A DNA stretch of 30,246 bases from Ectothiorhodospiraceae bacterium (GTDB lineage: Bacteria; Pseudomonadota; Gammaproteobacteria; Thiohalomonadales; Thiohalomonadaceae): contig SLDE01000182.1 of the NCBI GenBank assembly GCA_007125455.1, positions 1 to 30,246 of the forward strand, read 5' to 3'. Position numbers and translations under genes: made by a program. This document shows positions 22,591 to 30,246 of the stretch, piece by piece; position 1 is the stretch's first letter, and every line of letters starts with the position of its first letter. A model generated the notes under the pieces. It was not told the origin of the DNA. It saw only the letters and a list, made by a program, of their open reading frames with translations, and did no database searches.

Positions 22591-23139
22591 GGGATCGCCG
22601 TTGGGGCGAGTGTCACTGCTGCGCACGCGGCCACTCCTGGCCAGGATCACTGCCCGTGCCTGTGCCTCGCTACGTGAGTCACAATGGGTAAAGGTACCGT
22701 TGCCCAGGCTGCGCCCGTCCGGGTAGTAGATCACATAGTTGTCACTGGGAAAGCCACCGTAGCGCAGTGTCATCTGCGGGCTGCCGCTGTAGCTGGCAAG
22801 CAGCGCTTCGTCGGGCTCGCGCTGACGGCTGTCATTATTATCGGCGAAGACGATCCAGCCCTGATCCCACTCACCACTGTGGGTGCAAAATTGCCCATCG
22901 TGGCTTTTGCAGATACCAACAGCTTGACGACGTTTGATGGCCTCCGCGCGGGCCAAGGCCAGGGAGCCGATCAATTGATTGAGTTGGCTGGTTTGACGGT
23001 GGTTTAGCACCATCTCCTGAAACGCGGGGGCGGCCAGGCCGAGCAGGATCGCCAACACGGCGAGCGCGATCATCAGTTCGATCAGGCTGAAGGCCCGTTG
23101 TATCGAGTATGACAGGGAGAAATTGTGGTCGTGGTTCAT
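22576..23139 (-). CDS. FimT/GspH-family type IV pseudopilin
   Basis: Protein of 187 residues with a class III prepilin leader: 16 residues, then FSLIELMIALAVLAILLGLA (17-36) containing the required Glu at +5 (Glu21). The residue before the cleavage point is Ala16 rather than the usual Gly. The C-terminal beta domain has the GspH/FimT pattern, including a Cys pair (ICKSHDGQFC) followed by WDQGWIVFADNN. FimT/FimU and GspH are minor pilins that prime pilus or type II secretion filaments. No other pilus gene is nearby, so it is an orphan locus. It lies 95 bases downstream of aspC on the same strand and overlaps pabB convergently by 15 bases. Confidence 0.88.
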   Translation of the reverse strand: MNHDHNFSLSYSIQRAFSLIELMIALAVLAILLGLAAPAFQEMVLNHRQTSQLNQLIGSLALARAEAIKRRQAVGICKSHDGQFCTHSGEWDQGWIVFADNNDSRQREPDEALLASYSGSPQMTLRYGGFPSDNYVIYYPDGRSLGNGTFTHCDSRSEAQARAVILARSGRVRSSDTRPNGDPLTCG

Positions 23140-23163
23140 CCGTAGCGCCTCCTTGTGCTACGG
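23140..23163 (-). promoter_or_regulatory. Hairpin displaying the ribosome binding site of the pseudopilin gene
   Basis: CCGTAGC (23163-23157 on the minus strand) and GCTACGG (23146-23140) form a perfect 7-bp stem directly before the ATG, and AAGGAGG lies in the 10-base loop. The site would stay open in a loop while the stem abuts the start codon. Confidence 0.45.
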
Positions 23164-23234
23164 AAAGTTAAACCATTATCTTTGTAAGGTTAAGCCCTGT
23201 CCTGTAGGATTTTGCTGATCCCTTTGTCGGCAAA

Positions 23235-24428
23235 CTATGCCTTGTAGCCGAGGTGTTTTCCGAGCCGTTTTAGGGCCTCGTCCAGTTTCTCCATGCTGGT
23301 GGCGAAGGAGAGACGCATGTAGCCTGGCTGGCCGAAGGCGGAGCCGGGTACCAGGGCTACTTCAGCGTGGTTGAGCAGGTATTCAGCCAGCTCCACGTCG
23401 TCGTTCACCCCATCCAGCGAGGCGATGGCTTCGCTCATGTCCGGGAAGGAATAGAAGGCCCCCTGAGAGGGCAGGCAATTCACCCCAGCGATGCGGTTGA
23501 GCTGCTCGACCACAAAGTCGTGGCGCTCCTTGAAGGCCTTCAGCATCTCGCTGATACAGTTCTGATCGCCATCCAGTGCGGCGGTAGCGGCCACCTGTGA
23601 GATGGAGGTGGGGTTGGAGGTGCTTTGTGATTGTACCTTCTTCATGGCCTTGATCAGCCACTGCGGGCCACCGGCATAGCCGATCCGCCAGCCGGTCATG
23701 GAGTAGGCCTTGGAGACTCCGTTCATCACGATGGTGCGCTCGAACAGCTCTGGCGCGGCGTTGACGACGTTGCAAAACGGCTCATCGCCCCACAGGATAT
23801 GTTCGTACATGTCGTCGCTGGCGATCATGATCTGCGGGTATTCCAGCAGCACCTCGGCCAGGGCGCGGTATTCGGCCAGGGAGTAGGTCACCCCGCTGGG
23901 GTTGGAGGGGCTGTTGAGCACCACCAGACGGGTGTTGTCGGTGATCGCCTCGCGCAACTGCTGGGGGGTGATCTTGAAGCCCTGATCCAGCCCGGTCTTG
24001 AGGATCACCGGCTTGCCCTCGGCCAGCAGTACCATATCCGGGTAGGAGACCCAGTAGGGCGCGGGGATGATCACCTCGTCGCCCGGATCGAGCAAGGCCT
24101 GAGCCATGTTGAAGAAGCTCTGTTTGCCGCCGCAGGAGACCAGGATCTGCTCAGGGCGATATTCCAGCCCGTTGTCACGCTTGAACTTGGCGATAATCGC
24201 CTGCTTCAGCTCGGGGGTGCCGTCGACTGCGGTATACTTGGTGAAACCGGACTGGATCGCCTTGATCGCCGCCTGCTTGATGTGCTCAGGGGTGTCGAAA
24301 TCGGGCTCACCGGCCCCCAGACCAATGATGTCCTTGCCTTGTGCCTTGAGCTCCTTGGCCCGGGCGGTGATGGCGAGGGTGGCGGAAGGTTTAACATTCT
24401 GTACGCGATGCGAAAGGTGCGTGTCCAA
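23235..24428 (-). CDS. aspC: Aspartate aminotransferase (class I, 1-beta type)
   Basis: Protein of 397 residues, a PLP enzyme exchanging amino groups between aspartate and 2-oxoglutarate. Visible are GAGEPDFDTPEHIKQAA, the pyrimidine-ring pocket PAPYWVSYPDM, NSPSNPSG, and the PLP Lys240 in VMNGVSKAYSMTGWRIGYAG. KYTAVDGTPELK marks the 1-beta family, some members of which also act on prephenate. The start is TTG at 24426-24428, because GAGGAG lies seven bases upstream and the product then begins MDTHLSHRVQNVKPS like its relatives; the ATG 33 bases earlier lacks family support. It diverges from uvrB with 77 bases between and is followed by the pseudopilin gene. Confidence 0.93.
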   Translation of the reverse strand: MDTHLSHRVQNVKPSATLAITARAKELKAQGKDIIGLGAGEPDFDTPEHIKQAAIKAIQSGFTKYTAVDGTPELKQAIIAKFKRDNGLEYRPEQILVSCGGKQSFFNMAQALLDPGDEVIIPAPYWVSYPDMVLLAEGKPVILKTGLDQGFKITPQQLREAITDNTRLVVLNSPSNPSGVTYSLAEYRALAEVLLEYPQIMIASDDMYEHILWGDEPFCNVVNAAPELFERTIVMNGVSKAYSMTGWRIGYAGGPQWLIKAMKKVQSQSTSNPTSISQVAATAALDGDQNCISEMLKAFKERHDFVVEQLNRIAGVNCLPSQGAFYSFPDMSEAIASLDGVNDDVELAEYLLNHAEVALVPGSAFGQPGYMRLSFATSMEKLDEALKRLGKHLGYKA

Positions 24429-24505
24429 GCAAAAGCTCCTCAGTGCTACGAATAGACGCAAATTAGCTACATATTACTTTAACTGAAGGCGAAGCTGAAT
24501 CCCCC

Positions 24506-26518
<2,013 letters not shown>

Positions 26519-26540
26519 AGCGGGCACTGTCGCTGTTGGG

Positions 26541-27254
26541 CTAGTAGCTCGCGTCGTGGTAAACGTCCTGCACGTCTTCCACGTCGTTGAGCATCTCGAT
26601 GAGCTTGTCCATCATCGCCACATCGTCCCCGCTGATCGGCGTGTTACCCTTGGGAACGAACTGGATCTCCTCCACTTCGAAATCGATCTCGCCGAAGGCG
26701 TTCAATAGGGCCTGTCTGGCCTTGTTGTATTCGGTGTGGGGGGCAAACACGGTGATGATGCCGTCCTCGTTCTCCACATCGCTGACATCCACATCCTCCT
26801 CCAGCAGCGCCTCCAGGGTCGCTTCCTCATCCCCCTTAAAGGCCAGGATGGCCGCGTGATCAAACATGTGGCTGACGGTGCCCTGAGTGCCCAGCTTGCT
26901 CTTGGTCTTATTGAAGCAGGTACGCACATCACCGATGGTGCGGTTCGGGTTGTCGGTGAGGCAGTCCACGATCACCATGCAACCGCCCGGACCAAAGCCC
27001 TCATAGCGCGCTGGCGCGTAATCCTCACCGGCTCCCCCCTTGGCCTTCTCGATCGCCTTATCGATCACATGGCTGGGGACCTGATCCTTCTTGGCGCGAT
27101 CCATCAGCCCACGCAGGGCTAGATTGCCATTGGGATCGATCCCGCCGGCCTTGGCAGCCATATAGATCTCGCGACCGTAACGGCTATAGACCTTGGTCTT
27201 GGCGGCGGCCGTCTTGGCCATGGAATCCTTGCGGTTTTGGTAGGCTCTGCCCAT
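26541..27254 (-). CDS. YebC/TACO1-family protein, YeeN subtype
   Basis: Protein of 237 residues. The family includes regulators (PmpR) and ribosome-associated factors that relieve stalling, so the function is not settled. The N-terminus MGRAYQNRKDSMAKTAAAKT and the segment YSRYGREIYMAAKAGG resemble E. coli YeeN (238 residues) more than YebC. RYEGFGPGGCMVIVDCLTDN, NRTIGDVRTCFNK and GTVSHMFDHAAI are the core family motifs. The start at 27252-27254 gives the usual length; the longer frame is upstream non-coding DNA. A perfect -10 TATAAT lies on the minus strand at 27294-27289. It converges on uvrB with 22 bases between and is not next to ruvC, the frequent neighbour of true yebC. Confidence 0.9.
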   Translation of the reverse strand: MGRAYQNRKDSMAKTAAAKTKVYSRYGREIYMAAKAGGIDPNGNLALRGLMDRAKKDQVPSHVIDKAIEKAKGGAGEDYAPARYEGFGPGGCMVIVDCLTDNPNRTIGDVRTCFNKTKSKLGTQGTVSHMFDHAAILAFKGDEEATLEALLEEDVDVSDVENEDGIITVFAPHTEYNKARQALLNAFGEIDFEVEEIQFVPKGNTPISGDDVAMMDKLIEMLNDVEDVQDVYHDASY

Positions 27255-27413
27255 GGGAGCTGCTCCGGAAAAGTGAATCGTGCGTCGGATTATACCGGAG
27301 AAAGCCGCTATCGCTTCAAGTTTTAACCCTTTCGCCGGGAGCAAAAGGGGCCGCACGAAGGGCCAGGCCCGTGAAAGAGCAGGCCCGAACGCCGCAGAGG
27401 GATGTATGTTGTC

Positions 27414-27442
27414 TTGACGTGCGGGAATGTCCACCCCATACT
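27414..27442 (+). promoter_or_regulatory. Putative plus-strand promoter with a flanking inverted repeat
   Basis: TTGACG (27414-27419), a 17-base spacer and CATACT (27437-27442). GCGGGAA (27421-27427) and TTCCCGC (27450-27456) form an inverted repeat enclosing the -10, as an operator might. No plus-strand gene starts downstream. Confidence 0.4.
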
Positions 27443-27448
27443 GTATAT

Positions 27449-27582
27449 GTTCCCGCTCTGCCACAGGCATCGGGCATTCGAGACTGCGCAAAGGTCAGCC
27501 CAGCGTAGCCGATTCAGGCACCGGTGATGACAAGCCAGCCTGAGTCGCGTTTTAAGCCCCCTTAAGGGGGCTTTGTCATTTT
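27449..27582 (+). ncRNA. Candidate small RNA between the YebC-like and MazF-like genes
   Basis: A transcript from the predicted promoter would run about 130 bases to the hairpin terminator at 27554-27582 without meeting any open frame of note. I recognise no Rfam family; it lacks repeated GGA motifs (CsrB type) and tmRNA or 6S hallmarks. Ends are predicted from the sites only. Confidence 0.35.
27554..27582 (+). terminator. Palindromic terminator hairpin
   Basis: AAGCCCCCTT (27554-27563) and AAGGGGGCTT (27564-27573) form a perfect palindrome, followed on the plus strand by TGTCATTTT. It fits a plus-strand terminator. On the minus strand it lies 15 bases beyond the MazF-like stop and may also serve there, although no U-tract follows in that direction. 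Confidence 0.6.
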
Positions 27583-27588
27583 CTGGCC

Positions 27589-28026
27589 TTAGATATGCAG
27601 CGCAAGGTGCCCGAGATTAAGACCGTGCATGACACAGCCATATATCTGCTTCATTTTCTCCCTTCCTAGTCGCTGCGTGAAATAAAACCGTTTACCAGTC
27701 CTTGGATCACGCTTACCTAGCTGTATTAAGTCCAGTCTGTGAAACCCCACTGTATAGATCATGTCCCCTTTTATCCAAGATGACTGTTCCTGAAATCGCC
27801 CCAGTTGCGGTAGCGAGGCACGTGGTAATTCCAAGTGATAGGGCATGACTGGATTTGGCTGTTTGGTGCTTAACGCTACCACGGTGACAAGGTTAGGCCG
27901 CCCCTTCATGGCTGGCGAAAGAACCACAACCGGGCGTCCAGACTTTATCATTTCCGGCTCTTTGAACCCTGATGAAAAGTCACACAGTAGGATCTGCCCG
28001 ACTTTTGGGTGGATTGAGATTGGCAT
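27589..28026 (-). CDS. Orphan PemK/MazF-like toxin-family protein
   Basis: Protein of 145 residues with the PemK/MazF fold signature: KVGQILLCDFSSGFKEPEM, RPVVVLSPAMKGRPNLVTVV, ALST followed by P, and IKGDMIYTVGFHRLD. MazF-type members are mRNA interferases. Proteins beginning like this one, with PxxGxxxxCDFSxGFKEPEM, are common as solitary genes without an antitoxin, and their activity is unclear. No antitoxin frame lies on either side: tRNA-Asn and its terminator are upstream and non-coding DNA is downstream. The ATG at 28024-28026 has no Shine-Dalgarno sequence; longer in-frame starts run into the tRNA gene and are rejected. Confidence 0.8.
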   Translation of the reverse strand: MPISIHPKVGQILLCDFSSGFKEPEMIKSGRPVVVLSPAMKGRPNLVTVVALSTKQPNPVMPYHLELPRASLPQLGRFQEQSSWIKGDMIYTVGFHRLDLIQLGKRDPRTGKRFYFTQRLGREKMKQIYGCVMHGLNLGHLALHI

Positions 28027-28094
28027 GCGGGGAGAATACCGAATACATCCGATATGCACCACCAGCGCTCCAGCCTGTTTCCATGGCCCGGAAA

Positions 28095-28120
28095 CGACAA
28101 AACCGGCACAGGGCCGGTTT
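28095..28120 (-). terminator. Terminator after tRNA-Asn
   Basis: On the minus strand AAACCGGC (28120-28113), a 5-base loop and GCCGGTTTT (28107-28099) form an 8-bp stem followed by a short T-rich tract, 17 bases after the tRNA CCA. Confidence 0.75.
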
Positions 28121-28137
28121 CGTTGATCTTCAGTGTT

Positions 28138-28213
28138 TGGCTCCCCCGGCTGGACTCGAACCAGCGACATACGGATTAACAGTCCGGTGTTCTACCAACT
28201 GAACTACAGGGGA
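28138..28213 (-). tRNA. tRNA-Asn (anticodon GTT)
   Basis: A 76-base cloverleaf on the minus strand: acceptor TCCCCTG with CGGGGGA, D arm GTTC/GAAC, anticodon loop CTGTTAA (anticodon GTT), T arm CTGGTTCGAGTCCAG and encoded CCA. It closely follows E. coli tRNA-Asn. The base of the anticodon stem is C27 opposite T43, a mismatch where E. coli has G-U. It is transcribed from its own strong promoter, divergent from uvrC. Confidence 0.97.
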
Positions 28214-28231
28214 GTAGTGTCGACGCGGCGT

Positions 28232-28260
28232 ATACTACCCATCCCCTCCCTGAAGGTCAA
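28232..28260 (-). promoter_or_regulatory. tRNA-Asn promoter
   Basis: On the minus strand TTGACC (28260-28255), a 17-base spacer and TAGTAT (28237-28232), followed by the GC-rich discriminator ACGCCGCG typical of stringent control. It ends 18 bases upstream of the tRNA. Confidence 0.75.
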
Positions 28261-28336
28261 CACCCGTGTGAAAAATATCTGCGGCAATCGTCCGTCGGCG
28301 CTCGTTGTGGCTTAGCGGGATGATCGGCCGAGCAAT

Positions 28337-30246
28337 ATGCAGGATAATGGTGCGTATCGTTATGTCATTACTCAATTGGAAAGCCCCTTGTCCGATAAAG
28401 CCGTCTCCAGCAGCCCCCCCCAGGCGTTTGATCACAAGGAGTTTCTGCGCCATCTGACCACCCGGCCCGGTGTCTACCGCATGCTGAACGGGGAGGGGGA
28501 GATCATCTACGTCGGCAAGGCGAAGAATCTTAAGCGCCGGGTGTCCAGCTACTTCAGTCGCCAGGATAACAGCCCCAAGACACGGGCGATGGTCGGCCAG
28601 ATTTGTGGTATCGAGATCACCATCACCAATACCGAGGGTGAGGCGCTGCTGCTGGAGAATAACCTGATCAAGGCGCATCGCCCGCGCTACAACATCCTGC
28701 TGCGCGACGACAAGAGCTATCCCTATATCGTTATCTCGAATCATCGCTTTCCCCGGCTGGGCTTTCATCGTGGAACCCGGCAGGGCAAGGGGCTCTACTT
28801 CGGCCCCTATCCCAGCTCGGCGGCGGTGCGCGAAAGCCTCAACCTGTTGCAAAAGCTCTTTCCGGTGCGCCAGTGCGAAGACAGTTTCTTTCGCCATCGC
28901 AGCCGCCCCTGTCTGCAATACCAGATCAAACGCTGTACTGCCCCCTGTGTTGACTACATCGATGAGGTGGCCTACCGTCAGGACGTGCGTCTGGCCAGGC
29001 TCTTTCTGGAGGGACGCAACAACGACATCATCGATGAGCTGGCAGAGCGCATGGAGCAGGCCTCGGCGGCGCTGGAGTTCGAGCACGCGGCACGTTATCG
29101 CGATCAGATCGTCAATCTGCGTCGGGTGCAGGAGAAGCAGTACGTGATGGGCAGTGACAGCGGCGATGTGGACGTGATTGCCGTCGCTCTCGAGGGGGGA
29201 CAAAGCTGTGTACAGGTCTTCTTCATCCGTGGCGGACGCAACCTGGGCAACAAGTCCTATTATCCCAAACACAGTGGCGGCAGCGATCCGGCCGAGGTGC
29301 TGGGTGCCTTTCTTCCCCAGTACTATCTGGGGAGCCGGGGGCGCAGCATCCCCGGTGAGATCCTGCTCAATGCCGAATTGCCCGAACGCGAACTGCTGAT
29401 CGAGGTGCTAAGCGGGGAGGCCGGGCACAAGGTGGCCCTCAGCCACAGCCTGCGCGGTGATCGGGCGCGCTGGCTGCGGCTGGCGCAGACCAATGCCGAG
29501 CAGGCCCTTGCCAGTCACCTGGCCAATCGTCAGCACATGCTGGGCCGCTTCGAGGCGCTGCAGGAGGGCTTGGGGCTGGACGATCTGCCCCAACGCATCG
29601 AATGCTTCGATATCAGCCACACCATGGGCGAAGCCACCGTGGCCTCCTGTGTGGTATTCGACACCCAGGGGGCGGTAAAGGCGGACTATCGGCGCTATAA
29701 TATCGAAGGGATCACCCCCGGGGATGATTATGCCGCGATGGCCCAGGCATTGACCCGGCGCTTTCGCAAGGTGCAGGAGGGGGAGGGCAAGTGCCCCGAT
29801 ATCCTGCTGATCGATGGTGGCAAGGGACAATTGACCCAAGCCGAACAGGTGCTTTCCGATCTACAGGTGGTCGGCGTGGTGGTGATCGGGGTGGCCAAGG
29901 GGCCGACCCGTAAGTCCGGGGTGGAGCAATTGATATTGTCCGGCTCCGATGAGCTGATTATACTGCCGGTGGAATCCCCCGCCCGCCACCTGATCCAGCA
30001 AGTGCGCGACGAGGCCCACCGCTTTGCCATCACCGGCCACCGCCAGCGGCGCAGCAAACAGCGCAAGACCTCCTCACTGGAGGGGATCCCCGGCCTGGGG
30101 CCCAAGCGCCGTCAGTTGCTGTTACGCCAGTTTGGCGGACTGCAGGAGGTAGCACGGGCTGGCATCGATGACCTGTGCAAGGTCCGGGGGATCAGCCGCC
30201 AACTGGCCGAACAGATTTATCACGCCTTTCATCAGGATCAACAGTA
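28337..30246 (+). CDS. uvrC: Excinuclease ABC subunit C (stop codon cut at the window edge)
   Basis: 636 residues are visible (E. coli 610), and the window ends on TA, the first two bases of a probable stop codon, so the gene is essentially complete. UvrC makes both incisions in nucleotide excision repair. The GIY-YIG domain has GVYRML (45-50) and IIYVGKAKNLKRR (56-68). Four cysteines, 180, 192, 200 and 204, have the spacing of the reported iron-sulfur ligands of E. coli UvrC. A UVR domain follows (EFEHAARYRDQI). The RNase H-like endonuclease has ECFDISHTMGE with catalytic Asp425 and LLIDGGKGQL; tandem helix-hairpin-helix motifs end the protein (GIPGLGPKRRQLL, VRGISRQLAEQI). The start is uncertain: ATG at 28337 lacks a clear ribosome binding site, and a TTG at 28388 would give a protein closer to E. 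coli length. Confidence 0.95.
   Translation, partial: MQDNGAYRYVITQLESPLSDKAVSSSPPQAFDHKEFLRHLTTRPGVYRMLNGEGEIIYVGKAKNLKRRVSSYFSRQDNSPKTRAMVGQICGIEITITNTEGEALLLENNLIKAHRPRYNILLRDDKSYPYIVISNHRFPRLGFHRGTRQGKGLYFGPYPSSAAVRESLNLLQKLFPVRQCEDSFFRHRSRPCLQYQIKRCTAPCVDYIDEVAYRQDVRLARLFLEGRNNDIIDELAERMEQASAALEFEHAARYRDQIVNLRRVQEKQYVMGSDSGDVDVIAVALEGGQSCVQVFFIRGGRNLGNKSYYPKHSGGSDPAEVLGAFLPQYYLGSRGRSIPGEILLNAELPERELLIEVLSGEAGHKVALSHSLRGDRARWLRLAQTNAEQALASHLANRQHMLGRFEALQEGLGLDDLPQRIECFDISHTMGEATVASCVVFDTQGAVKADYRRYNIEGITPGDDYAAMAQALTRRFRKVQEGEGKCPDILLIDGGKGQLTQAEQVLSDLQVVGVVVIGVAKGPTRKSGVEQLILSGSDELIILPVESPARHLIQQVRDEAHRFAITGHRQRRSKQRKTSSLEGIPGLGPKRRQLLLRQFGGLQEVARAGIDDLCKVRGISRQLAEQIYHAFHQDQQ

Larger units (their letters stand above)
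27255..27588. other. 334-bp non-coding region between the YebC-like and MazF-like genes
   Basis: No protein gene is supported. It contains the YebC-like gene's own -10 region (27289-27294), a plus-strand promoter-like pair (27414-27442), an inverted repeat around that -10, and a hairpin terminator (27554-27582). The last three could define a plus-strand small RNA. Confidence 0.6.

Noticed and set aside
24429..24505. SOS box for uvrB
   Set aside because: No CTGT-N8-ACAG pattern in the divergent aspC-uvrB gap.
27490..27555. Cobalamin-riboswitch-like stretch
   Set aside because: GATGACAAGCCAGCC vaguely recalls the 3' box, but the core GCCAGGAGACC sequence is absent and no B12 gene follows.

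Overview
The window is about 30 kb of GC-rich, densely coding DNA from a gammaproteobacterium. The thrS-infC-rpmI-rplT-pheS-pheT-ihfA-merR-tRNA-Pro order, a gammaproteobacterial-type AcnB, HpnC and pyruvate phosphate dikinase suggest a Chromatiales-like (possibly sulfur-oxidising) lineage. That placement is inference from gene content and order only. Almost everything is core chromosome; there are no phage, transposase or CRISPR genes.

Layout. (1) 51-2838, minus: a tightly overlapping operon gph-rmuC-hpnC (phosphoglycolate phosphatase family, DNA-recombination factor RmuC, squalene-pathway enzyme). (2) 2839-3354: a non-coding stretch with a minus-strand hairpin and terminator that look like the 3' end of a small RNA, and a TGTCA-rich operator-like region. 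(3) 3355-6114, plus: ppdK. (4) 6185-6765, plus: an AT-rich higB/higA-type toxin-antitoxin module whose promoter overlaps two nested inverted repeats and seems to give a leaderless toxin mRNA. (5) 6780-10627, minus: an agmatinase-family ureohydrolase and aconitase B, separated by an inverted-repeat element. (6) 10737-18662, plus: the translation operon. It has a promoter, a terminator-like hairpin in the thrS leader, a non-canonical AUC start for infC, a strong terminator after rplT, two inverted-repeat elements flanking pheS, then pheT, ihfA, a MerR-like gene and tRNA-Pro(GGG). (7) 18992-21203, plus: a cassette of three signalling genes (single receiver, receiver-histidine kinase without a sensor domain, NarL-type regulator), followed by pabB. 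(8) 22576-24428, minus: a FimT/GspH pseudopilin and an aspartate aminotransferase; then uvrB (plus), a YeeN-type YebC protein (minus), an orphan PemK/MazF-like protein (minus), tRNA-Asn (minus) and uvrC (plus), which reaches the window edge with only its stop codon cut.

The most unusual material is between genes. Three elements end in inverted copies of a CACAGAG-type repeat (7880-8051, 14098-14248, 15328-15427). There is a REP-like inverted pair at 18786-18847, a GC-rich hairpin inside the signalling cassette, a candidate plus-strand small RNA at about 27449-27582, and a possible arginine-rich leader peptide overlapping the thrS attenuator. I see no clearly new multi-gene system; the repeat elements and small-RNA candidates are the best leads.
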